Positions 12,301-22,038 of a stretch of 64,000 nucleotides of DNA are shown here, piece after piece. The stretch is from assembly GCA_003313425.1 (NCBI GenBank), contig NHZP01000046.1:62001-126000 (forward strand), given 5' to 3'. Numbering within the stretch: position 1 is the first letter of the stretch; the number at the start of each line of letters is the position of its first letter. A program made the translations under genes and the position numbers. The stretch is from Pseudopyrenochaeta lycopersici. Its lineage: Eukaryota; Ascomycota; Dothideomycetes; Pleosporales; Pseudopyrenochaetaceae. The notes beneath the pieces were generated by a model, which saw only the letters and a list, made by a program, of their open reading frames with translations, made no database searches and was not told where the DNA came from.

Positions 12301-12895
12301 CTAGGCTGGAGAGGAGAGAAGATCTAAACCCTGCGAAGCGACCATCTGCAGATGAATATGTAATAGTGGCATGGTCTGGGTTACTAAGGGGCGAGGATGA
12401 TATGCAGTATTGCCGGATCTGTATGGGTGGCTGTATTTCAAGGAAATCACCGACAGAAAGGCGGATGGATGAGAAGCGTTCAAGCAGATCGAGGACTGAT
12501 ATACGCTTGGCAACGACTTCCTTGGAGAAAGCTTCACCAGCCAGATGAGCCAGTACAAGGTACTTGTGGCTGGTTGCACGAGTTCGATATGTGCTCCGAA
12601 GACTTCAGCTGCGCTGATGGGTGTGCCGGTCGGGAATGCCGTTGAGCTAGCGGAAGAGACAGTCAATACTTCATCGCACGACGGACATTCTCTTTGGAGC
12701 TTCGGGGAAGAATATTGAGACAATCTCCGGCAGAATACGGCATGTTCGACGGCAGCCTGATCTCCATGTGTCTCTTTGCAGTGCCATCGAGGCACGATAG
12801 AAGTCCGACCTCCACCTGAGCCTCATAGAGCTTGTGTCGCATAGCCAACGATTGCGAGCGGAAAGTAGGTTATCCGCCGCATTTTGAGCGCTCAT
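12301..12895 (-). pseudogene. NADPH-cytochrome P450 reductase-type FAD-binding domain fragment (CYP505-like fusion)
   Basis: The minus strand encodes, in two or more frames, RHMEIRLPSNMPYSAGDCLN and KENVRRAMKY, then CDEVLTVSSASSTAFPTGTP and ISAAEVFGAHIELVQPATS. Near 12550-12440 come AKRISVLDLLERFSSIRLSV, EIQPPIQIRQYCISSSPL and SSPLVTQ. This order (connecting domain, then the R-x-Y-S/C-ISSSP flavin-binding motif) matches the reductase half of self-sufficient P450 monooxygenases of the CYP505/P450BM3 type. The haem and FMN domains upstream and the NADPH domain downstream are absent. The frame changes at least once. Normal G+C in the middle of RIP-damaged DNA suggests a captured single-copy gene piece. 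Confidence 0.72.
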
Positions 12896-13422
12896 TGGTG
12901 TAATTACTAGCTTAAGTTAGGTTATATGTGTCAGTAATTTGTCGCGTGCGAACCCGGGCTCATAACCTGTTGAAGCAAGTGATTGTGTTCATTGTTATTA
13001 TTCCTACAGGCGTGGTGCCTCACTCTAATATATACGCTTACGGCCCCTGTCACATATTGCTGTTTTAGTTACTGTAATATTTAACGGCAATAGTCTAGAA
13101 AAAATAGTGTCCCGCAACAGAGTGTGTCATAGCACACAGTAAGTAACGTTACCTTATACATCTTGCTAGGCAGTAAGGGATATTATAGCCAAACTCTATA
13201 AGTCCTAACACCTTATAAATCTAGTAATATTGCCTAATATAGCACTTATAAGCACGTTACTGTTTTAGAACAAATCACGCTAAGCTGCTAGCTTCTGCTG
13301 TTATTAAATTTGCTAGATCTATAATCGTGCCTTTTAGATTATTATTAGGTAATTTTATCTTACAGTCTCCTAGTATCTTTTTAACACTGCTATTTAAGGA
13401 TACTAATATGAAGAATATATTA
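12896..13422. repeat. A/T-rich debris with a relict transposon terminus at 13107-13151
   Basis: Positions 13107-13151 (starting TGTCCCGCAACAGAGTGTGT) correspond to the right terminus of the inverted-repeat element at 25942-26480, with changes mainly of the C/T and G/A type. The matching left end is not found. The rest has no recognisable feature. Confidence 0.45.
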
Positions 13423-14541
13423 ACGTGTTCCACCACTCGCCGGCCAACGCCAGTCGCCGGCCCACCTCATCAACACTAACGCGTTTGCCTCCACAACAAC
13501 AATTATAACTACCCAACGACAGCCTGCAGTAGCTTGAAAGGAGGGTCGTGTCCTTCTTGCGTCTTAGGCGATTAATTTAAGATAGATAAAAAGTGTGCGC
13601 AGGGCTGCGGAGCTATTTAACGTTCCCTAATCGCTCCTTCAGCAGCGCCTCTAAGGCTGCTAGCCTCCTTTAATAATTAACGTATAAAAACGTAAGCTAT
13701 TATCTACTAAGGAACAGAGCCTTATTTAATAGATACTAGAGCTTAATTAACGAGGCCTTCAGTCCTATATTATTAACGTACGTTAGATAGGAGACGCCCT
13801 TCTCGCCGCACGAGGCTAGCAGCCTCCTCTACCTCCTCTTAGCAAGAACTAGGTCTATCGTTTTGTTAAGGCTTAGTTAGAGCTTTAGATAAAGTAGAAC
13901 CGCAAATTCTACTTACAGCGCGTAAAATATAAGGATCCTGTAAAGATAAACGCCTAGTATAGCCTTGTACACTGTCTCCTCTACAGACAGCAGCCACAGC
14001 TAAGGCTGTTTGGATAATAGAAACGCCTTACACTACTAATTAACTTAATTAACAGGCCTACCTTATACGTAAGCTCCTCTAAAGTTAATTATAGTGCCTA
14101 TTAAGCAGGGCTCTCACTTAGCTCGTTAAAGGCTGTTAGCTAGCTATAAACTTAGCTATAATCTTAGCAGAGGAAAATAGTAAACTTTGTGCCTTAAACA
14201 CGTGTTTATATTGTAGGAAGGATAAATAGTAATAATATATTGCAGCTAGAGGGGCTTTACAGGTTAAGGTAGGTCGTGCGTTAGCTGTAGCTGCTAAAAT
14301 AGCCTCAAACTTAAGGGTAGAGGGTAAGGCTTCTTAGCCTTAGCAACGAGCACTACTAACCTGCAGTAAATTTAGGGTTTAGGATTATAATCGAACCTCG
14401 TGTAGACAGAGATAGAGAATGCTATTACTATATTTACTAGCAAATTTACTGCGTGGTTGTCGCGTTATCGTGTGTTAAGATCCGCCTGTTTTGATGAGGT
14501 GGGCCGGCGACTGGTGTTAGCCGGCGAGTAGTGGAACACGT
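13423..14541. mobile_element. TA-flanked inverted-repeat DNA transposon remnant, about 1.1 kb
   Basis: The left end ACGTGTTCCACCACTCGCC and the reverse complement of the right end (ACGTGTTCCACTACTCGCC) match over about 50 bases, continuing through GGCC(A)CGCCAGTCGCCGGCCC and CACCTCATCAA. Both ends abut TA (13421-13422 and 14542-14543), consistent with a TA target duplication of Tc1/mariner/pogo elements. The tips are G+C-rich with short internal direct repeats; the interior is A/T-rich with no coding frame. Confidence 0.72.
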
Positions 14542-15930
14542 TAATAGTTTCTAATAGTCTAGGGAGGAGTCTATTCTAACTAGTAAGGATAATATAGGCC
14601 CCTATATACTAAGATTAGAATTATTTACAGCTTAATTAGGCTCCTCTAAGACTATTTATCCTAATATCTCTATCGTTCTTAGCCGTAAACTAGAATAATA
14701 TTACTAGGATAATAAGCACTACATCTATTCTACTGCTCTTTTTCTACCTAAGCCTATTTTAGTTTAAACATGTTTGTAGGGATATTTTTAATACGCTACA
14801 GCTACCTCTACTTATAACAATAAAACTAGTAGGTGCTGAGAGTACAGATCTAATATTACCTAGTATACTTTATGCAATATTAGCTTCTCCTTAGTCTACA
14901 GACTATTATCCTATTTAATAAACATCTACAGCCTATAACCCACTAGCTAGCCTTATAGTTACTAACTAAACTCTATTTATAGTTAAACTACGTCTTAATA
15001 ACTTTAGTAGTTCTAGTAGGATAAGCCTTAGTAGTTTACTAGCAGGTCACGCATATAGTGTAAGTTCCTTAATATACTTTGCGTGTAACTTATATCTAAC
15101 GTGTCCTACAAGCGAGCGCCGCGCATAAGCGAGCGCCGCACCCTACTAAGTTTAAGCACCTCTACTAGCGTACAGCTTAACTATAAATTTAAGTACTTTA
15201 TAGATATTAATATATAAGCTTAAGTAGCACCTATAGTATTATTTTATACATACGTAAGTTATACTTAGTCTTTTTATACTTTTTATAGCGTAATAGAGCC
15301 TAGCTACTAAAGCCTAATTACTTTCTACTTTAATATATTTTATGCTTACTCTATTAATTAGCCTTTTCTTAAGTAGCTATATCCTCTTCAACTCTCTTTA
15401 GACTTCTTTCTTCTAAATTTACTTTCTTTTATACTACTTTTACTAAGTTACTACTTTATTAGCCTTTTTAAGGCTATTAATCTTACTCTTTATTAGCTTA
15501 GCTCTATATGCTCTTACTATAGCCTCTTTTATGAACTAATTAAGTATCTTAATAATTAAGGCTAGTAATAAGCTCTTATACTATTAAACGTAGTTACTAA
15601 TTAGAGTTAATTAAGCCTTAAATTTACGTAGGTTTCTTAGTGTTTAAGGCTCCTAAAGAGCTCCTAGCTAAGCTCCTAGCTAAGCTCCTAACTAAGCTCC
15701 TAACTAAGCTGCTAGTATATATTAACTATAGTAAAAGCTTAATTAAATACTACTTTAAAAGTAAGTAGAAATTTAAGCTTAATAATATAGTTAATATAAG
15801 CTTTAATTAAGCTCTTTATCTGGTAGCTATATACTTTCTTAAGAAGAGAGACGTAGCTAATATTAAGAAGCTATAGTAGATAAAATAAGTAAGGTAGTAT
15901 ATAAAGAGTATAGATATTACTATCTCTATA
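14542..15930. repeat. RIP-like A/T-rich tract with one solo transposon end at 15099
   Basis: At 15099-15145 a G+C-rich end begins after TA with ACGTGTCCTACAAGCGAGCG and contains AAGCGAGCGCCGC twice. It is the same type of end as the element at 15931-16353, so it is either a left terminus whose partner is lost, or the outer left end of a nested copy sharing the right end at 16353. The rest has no gene. Confidence 0.5.
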
Positions 15931-16353
15931 AGTGCCTCACAAACAAGCGCCGCGGACAAGCGAGCGCCGCAGTCCAATATACACCAAAAATTTCAAAACA
16001 TTGTCTCTTATATCTTAACGTTAGCAATATTAACTACTCTGTAAACTTAAACATAGCTTCTTATACTAATTTTAAAGTATTTACTACCTTCTTAGACTAA
16101 AAGGTTCTATAATTCTATAGATATAGTATTTTTATTCTTAACTTCTAATAATTTTATTATATCTTAAGAATTACTTAATGTATGCTTTTATAACTTAAGA
16201 AATAATCTATATATAAGTATAAGAAGCTATCTTTAAGTTTTTAGATTATTAAGTATTACTAATATTAAGATCTAGGAGACGAATTTTTAAGATTTTTGAT
16301 GTATTTTGGACTGCGGCGCTCGCTTGTCCGCGGCGCTCGCTCGTGAGACACGT
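15931..16353. mobile_element. TA-flanked MITE with tandem AAGCGAGCGCCGC in each terminus
   Basis: A 423-bp element bounded by TA (15929-15930 and 16354-16355). The left terminus AGTGCCTCACAAACAAGCGC and the reverse complement of the right terminus (ACGTGTCTCACGAGCGAGCG) continue in parallel for about 60 bases. Each holds two copies of (A)AGCGAGCGCCGC. The interior is A/T-rich and non-coding. Paired direct repeats inside terminal repeats resemble transposase binding sites of Tc1/mariner-pogo elements. Confidence 0.75.
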
Positions 16354-16882
16354 TAAATCTCTTAAAATTTAAGAGAGTAATAGCTCTTATAGCTATTAAG
16401 GATAAGTAGCTAACGCGCGCTTACTATCTGTACCTTTATATGAATATTAAAGTACTTTAGCTATACTACTTTAAGCTAATTAGTTATTATTAAAGATCTA
16501 ATCAAGTAGTTATAATATAAAGCAACTAGTGTTAACTAGTTAATATCTTTAGAGTGTTCTGTAGATGTGCAGGCTAGGTTAAAAGTAGAAGTATAAAATA
16601 GTAGTATACTTATAGATTATCTTAAGTTAATTATAATATGCAATAGGGCTATATTATATAAGTCTATATACATAATTATCTTACAGGATTCCTATAAGGC
16701 CCCCTCTAAGATTTCTAGGTTTGTCTCTGTCCTATAGAATATAGTCCGTCTTAGCGTAGGTTTTCTAAGATTACGTAATCCTAGCGTTATTAGTTAGTTT
16801 AGAGGCTCGGCCTCCTTGTTAGTTGTCCGTGCCTCCTCCCTTATCCTCATAACCGCCGCCTTCCTACTTCCTGTTTATAACA
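16354..16882 (-). repeat. Probable 3' LTR region of the Ty3/gypsy relic
   Basis: On the minus strand a purine tract (16883-16898, AGAGGGGGGGATAG) is followed directly by TGTTATAAACAGGAAG at 16882, the arrangement of a polypurine tract and the TG start of a 3' LTR. The LTR's other end is not located. The part near 16810-16900 keeps higher G+C than the rest. Confidence 0.5.
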
Positions 16883-19800
16883 CTATCCCCCCCTCTAGTC
16901 CTTATGTCCTTATAACTAACCTATAGCTTCTCGTAGTACTACCTATTATTATTCTGTTAGAGATTATATAAACGCTATTAGTTAGGTTGCTATAGTTTCT
17001 TATAAATATTATTTAAAAAAGAAGTTAGAGTATAGGATGTTATTATTAAAAGAGAAGTATAGAAATTATTATTAAAATAGGGTATTGTTATACAAGCTAG
17101 TAGATATACTAGTTCTAAACTTTTCTTATTTAGATAAGGAATTAGCTTAGTTAGACGCGCAAGAAGCTAAGGCTAATAACGCAGAAGAGAAGGCGTTAAA
17201 TACCCTTCTCGCTACTTACGCGAAAAAGAATTAACTTTATAAATAATAGAAGTTATTACAGCATTATAAGTAATAATAGGTAGATAATTCTAGTTATATT
17301 ATAGAAGAGATTAAAGCGTTAGAGGTAATTAAGGATATTAACTGTAAGGTTAACGTTCTTAAGTAAGAGTTAATACTTAGTACTTCTGCGTTAGACTAGA
17401 GTATCTTTACTCTATCCTAGCTTAAAAGTAATCTTCTTTCTCTAGGAATTACGTTATTAGATTAGGTTAGTTATAGTTCTAATACCTAAAGTCTTCTTAT
17501 TCTTTATTATAGTTATATTTACTAATTTATTCTTTACAGTTTCTTAGGTTTAACTTAGGTTCCTATATATTTTCTAAGTTAGGGTAGTCCTTCTATTTTA
17601 TAAGGTACTCCCTTTCTCTATATTAGTTTTCTGTAATCTTTAAGCGTCTCTTATTAAGGATTTTCTTAACTTTGTACTCTATTTCTTTTTTAGTTTTGTA
17701 CCTAAAGGTCTTCTATAGTAGTGTTATTAAGTATATAGGTTCTAATAGCTTAACAGAGAACCTTAGGTAGATTTTTACGTCTTTAGGTAGTTCTAATATA
17801 TATATAACTAGTCTATTATATTACTTAACTAAAAATAGTCTAACTTTAATATAGTCTAATCCCTTATTAGGTTATTTCGTGCGTAGGTTTTTTATAAGTA
17901 AATATACTTTATCCTCTTTTTTTAGCTAAGGCGCTGTTTTTCTTTTCTTATTAATATATAAAATTTATTATTCTTATCTTCTCTTAAGTCTTTCTTATAA
18001 TTAGTTTAGCGTTATTTACAGTTCTCTTACTATCTTAACTGTAGCTTCTGCTTTAATACTTAGAAAGTTTCTTTTAAATAAGTTTAGGTGTTTCCTGTAG
18101 TAGGCGTAGAATAGTATTTCGCCTGTTACTTTAGATTTACTATTATTAAACGTAATTTATGCTGTAAGTAATAGTAATACCTAGTTATTCTGTTATTTAT
18201 TATAATACGCCCGTAGGTATTATTTTAGGGTTCTGTTTATTTATTCTGTTTATCTATTAGTTTCTAGGTAGTATACTATAAATAGTTTCCTTTAGGTGCC
18301 TATCTTAGCTATAAAGGTTAACTAGAAATTAGATATAAATAACTTATCTCTATTACTAATAATAGTTTTTAGTATGCTATAGTATTAGAATATTTAGTCT
18401 TTTATTATTTCCGCGAGTTATAGTACTATAAAATTTTTCCGAAACAGTATAAACTCTGCGTATTTAATATATCTGCATACTATATTATATATCGCGTTAT
18501 ACTTATATCTAGTTACTTTATCCGCAGACTTAGGTAAGTCTGTAATAAAGTCTATTACTATATCCTCCTATAGTTTTATAGGTACCTTTATTACCTGCGA
18601 TTTGCTATAAGGTGCGTGTGTAGCATGTTTATTTTATTAGCAGGGTACACACTTCTTAATATATATCTCTACTTTCTATCTTAGATTCTTAATATAGTAG
18701 TTTTATTAGATAAGTTCTATAGTTTTTATAACTCCTAGGTATCTATATATTAGGTTATTATAGTGTTATTAGATAATAATCCTATGTAGGTCCTTAGGGA
18801 CTTCTACTTATATTTTTAAGATTACGTAGTATTCTTATAAAGGTGTGAAGAATCTTAAAAGCTATCGGTGAGGATAACTAGTAAGACTGCAAGGTTAGTT
18901 CTCCGGGATAGAGTAAGGGACTAGATAGAAGGGGTTTTAGTACTAAGACAGTAAGAGGGCGCTTCTGTAAAGAGTACTAAGAGTTAAGAATAATTAGTAT
19001 TGCTATTACTATACTGTAGAGTATAATCTTAAGTTAAACACACTAAGCTATAGAGGCTTATTATAGTAATCTATATATAGGTTGTCCTATGGGATCCTAT
19101 AAATCCTATTATAAGTTTTCTTAGGATTCTATAGGATCTGTAGGATACATATAGTGTCCTAGAGAATCCTATAGGGGCCGTCGCCAAGCTTTCTAGGACA
19201 CTAGCTCCTACTAGGCTAGCACATGCGTTATAGCCTTAGGCCACGAGTGAGCCCTTTTTAAGCTGCGCGTCCCCTCATTCCTTGGATCGTAACAAAAGGT
19301 TCTAAAGTTCTATCTTTATTTATTTTTAGGATTACTATATAAACTTTAGTTTTCTTTCCTACTATATTATGTCTTCTACTTAAAGCGTCTGCTCTCCTAT
19401 TTTCCTTTCCTAGTATGTATATAATCTTAAATTTATATTATCCTAGGAGTTCTAACTATCTTACTTATCTATAATTAAGTTATTTAGTTGTTATAAAGTA
19501 TGTTAGGTTTTAGTAGTCTGTGTAAATAGTAAGTTCTAAGTAACTTTCCGCGTATACTCTCTAATATCGCAGTACATTAATAATAGCTTTAAGTTCTTTA
19601 TTATAGATATTATATTATTCCTCTATTTATAAGAACTTTTGTAAGTAATACGCTATAGAGTGCTATTTACTGTCTTTTTTCTATAAAGCTACTACTCTAA
19701 TCGCGAGATCTAACGCATCTATTTTAATCCTTAGTAGCTGTCTACTAGTAAATAATATAAGTACTAGTTTAGCTATACAAGCTTCTTTTAGTATTTTAAA

Positions 19801-20304
19801 GGCTTGTTATTATTCTTTATTCTAGTCTTATTTTTCTTCTTTTTTTATTAGTCTTATTAAGGGTGTTGCGATCTTAGCAAAGTCCTTAATAAATTATTAG
19901 TTAAAGTTAATAAATCCTAGGAATAACTAAATATCCTTAACTATTTATAGTATCTTCTATTCTTAGATTATCCTAATTTTTAATTCGCTAATCTATACTC
20001 TTTGTCTTCTAACTATATATCTTAGGAATTCTACCTCTTCTTTATAAAATTTGTATTTTTCTAGTTTTAACTCTAGGTAGTAGTTCCTTAATTATTGTAG
20101 TTCCTCCTTAACATAGTCTTAATATTTGTCTATATTCCTAGAGTATACTAAAATATTATCTAAGTAGGCTATAGCATATATATTAAGATATTCTGCTAAG
20201 ACGTTATTAATTAAATCTTTACACGTTGCTAGTGCGTTTATTAGGCTAAAGGGTATTACTATATATTTGTAATATCTACATCTTATTCTAAAGCAGGGTT
20301 GCAT
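16883..20304 (-). pseudogene. Ty3/gypsy chromovirus pol relic (RT, RNase H, integrase, chromodomain), RIP-degraded
   Basis: Read on the minus strand, domains appear in the expected order. RT at about 20304-20119 contains IPFSLINALATCKDLINNVL and IAYLDNILVYS; the catalytic Y-[LV]-D-D is YLDN, a G-to-A change. The RNase H end near 19400-19365 reads ILGKENRRADALSRRH. The integrase zinc finger and start of core at about 18700-18530 contain KKCVPC, NKHATHAPYSK and DFITDLPKS. A C-terminal chromodomain near 17660-17530 reads YLIK..DYPNLENI.EP. Stops are frequent. About 18840-19290 does not fit pol and may be a nested insertion. Gag and protease are missing upstream; the RT is cut at 20304, next to the hAT relic. 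Confidence 0.8.
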
Positions 20305-21540
20305 ATTTACTAAGTACTAGTAATTACTATTACTAAGTACCTTTAGTAATTACTAATTACTAAGTTACTATTTAGTAATTAGTAAAATTCTAAAAATAGA
20401 AAATCTATATTTTTATAGTTCTATATCTAAAGCTTATAATATTTTTATATTATAACTATATATAGTAAATTATACTTATTTAATATAAAATCTTAACTAT
20501 AGATTTATAAACTACTCTTTCTATCTATATTATTATATATAATATTCTAGAAATTTAGAAATAATAGGAGTTAGAAAATATAATATAGTCTTACTAAAAA
20601 AATATATATTAAATAAAAAACTAGCTAATCTAAACTACCTAAAGAATTTAAGAAATCTATAGCTTCTAAATTAGAAGCTATAAAATCTTCGTATAAATTA
20701 TAAAAGTTTCTACTTAATTTAATCTCTTCTAGAGTATAAAACTCTTTATTATAAATATTTAAATTATTTAAAAAATAGAAATCTTCTTTAATAAACTCCT
20801 CTTTTAAAGTAAAATAATTCTCTTTAATAGGTAGTTTAGCTTTTATATTATCTACTTCTTTAGAAGTAATTATAAGCTTATTTATAAAGCTTTTAATTAT
20901 ATCTATATATAATTAGTAATAGTTATATATATGTATAAATAGATAACTTACTATAATAGTAATAATAAAATATTTATATTACCTAATAAATCTATTAATA
21001 GTAACTGTATAGAGAACGAAGTAGAACTATATTTAAAAGAACTTAGAATAACTAAGAATATAACTCTAGAGAACTACTATAATACTAATAAAGATAGATT
21101 TCCTATAATATATAAAATTGCTAAAGACTATTTAGCTATATTAGCTACTTCTAATCCTAGTAAATCTACTTTTTCTAAAATAGCTAATATAGTAACTAAA
21201 TCTAGAAATAGATTATTATCTAGTACTATTAAAAAATTAATTATATTAAAGGAATTAAATAGTATAGTAGATAAAGAAGAAATTATAAATAATAATTTAT
21301 TTTTTAAAGATAATATAATTAGTAATTATAATAATAAATAAAAGAAAGGAAAAGAAAAAGAAAAAGAAAGGATAAATATAGAAGAAGAAGAAGAAATAGA
21401 AGAAGATTTTAATATAGAAGATAAAAGTACTACTAGTATAACTAGTTTTAATACTAGTACTAATTTAAGTTCTAATACAAGTAGAAATAGTAGAAATAGT
21501 AGAAATATAAGTCCTAGTAGTAATAATTTAATATAGTATT
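20305..21540 (+). mobile_element. hAT transposon relic
   Basis: Extremely A/T-rich block lying between the broken RT of the gypsy relic and the compositional jump at 21541. It begins with repeated TAGTAATTACT-like motifs (20310-20390) that could be subterminal repeats. It contains the readable end of a hAT transposase (next entry). Element ends and target duplication are not resolved. Confidence 0.55.
20943..21536 (+). pseudogene. hAT transposase C-terminal dimerisation region
   Basis: One plus-strand frame stays open from 20943 to 21338. It reads ENYYNTNKDRFPIIYKIAKD, then YLAILATSNPSKSTFSKIAN and IVTKSRNRLLSSTIKKLIIL. This is the hAT dimerisation domain pattern (W/Y-x-RFP-x-L-x-x-A-x-D-Y-L-x-I-x-A-T-S, later F-S). 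A TAA stands at 21339-21341. The same frame then continues to a TAG at 21534-21536 through a Lys/Glu-rich and Ser/Asn-rich tail, so the stop may be a mutated CAA. Upstream of 20943 the frame is closed and the catalytic parts are not recognisable. Confidence 0.72.
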
Positions 21541-22038
21541 ATACTCCCTTAAACAACAAGACGGCAATTGGGCGACCGATTTGGGACGCCTGGGGTGCTG
21601 TTTTCTGACGCCGATTTGCCGCGAAACCTCTCTAACCACACCGCCGCCGTTCGAGCGCACGTTCCCCTTCGGATTCCCATTTTGGGTTAGGCATGACTGC
21701 CGATCGGTGCAGGGGACAGGCATAGATGAGGTTTAATCTTCCAAGTGCTCAGTCTCCTGTCTTCCGCAACCACGGCGGCACAGCTGCGACAATACCCTCA
21801 TATTATATTCTTAGCGTCAGCATCATGTCGGCCCAGGCTAAGGTCGCTCTGCCAGCGGCGTACTTAAACCTGTTTGTTTCTCGCTGTTTCGCAGACCACA
21901 GTCCCTATGAACGAAATCCCTTCTTCTCGGTCCTCACATCCGGCTTCACCACGGCCGCCCACCCGGCTCCACCATACCTACGTTGTGGTTCCAGCAGCCA
22001 CGATCCTCCCTTCTACTTAGCCCTCAGTGTCAGCCAGC
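21541..22038. other. 5' flank of the DUF3435 gene; abrupt composition change
   Basis: At about 21541 the sequence switches within a few bases from more than 80% A+T to balanced composition. The flank holds no gene I can support, although open frames exist on both strands (21514-21723 minus, 21726-22064 plus). As the leader of a Starship-type recombinase it would be expected to contain the element's 5' terminus; no terminal repeat could be matched elsewhere in the window. Confidence 0.45.

Noticed and set aside
12366..12645. Plus-strand frames over the reductase fragment
   Set aside because: Antisense shadows; reductase motifs are clear on the minus strand.
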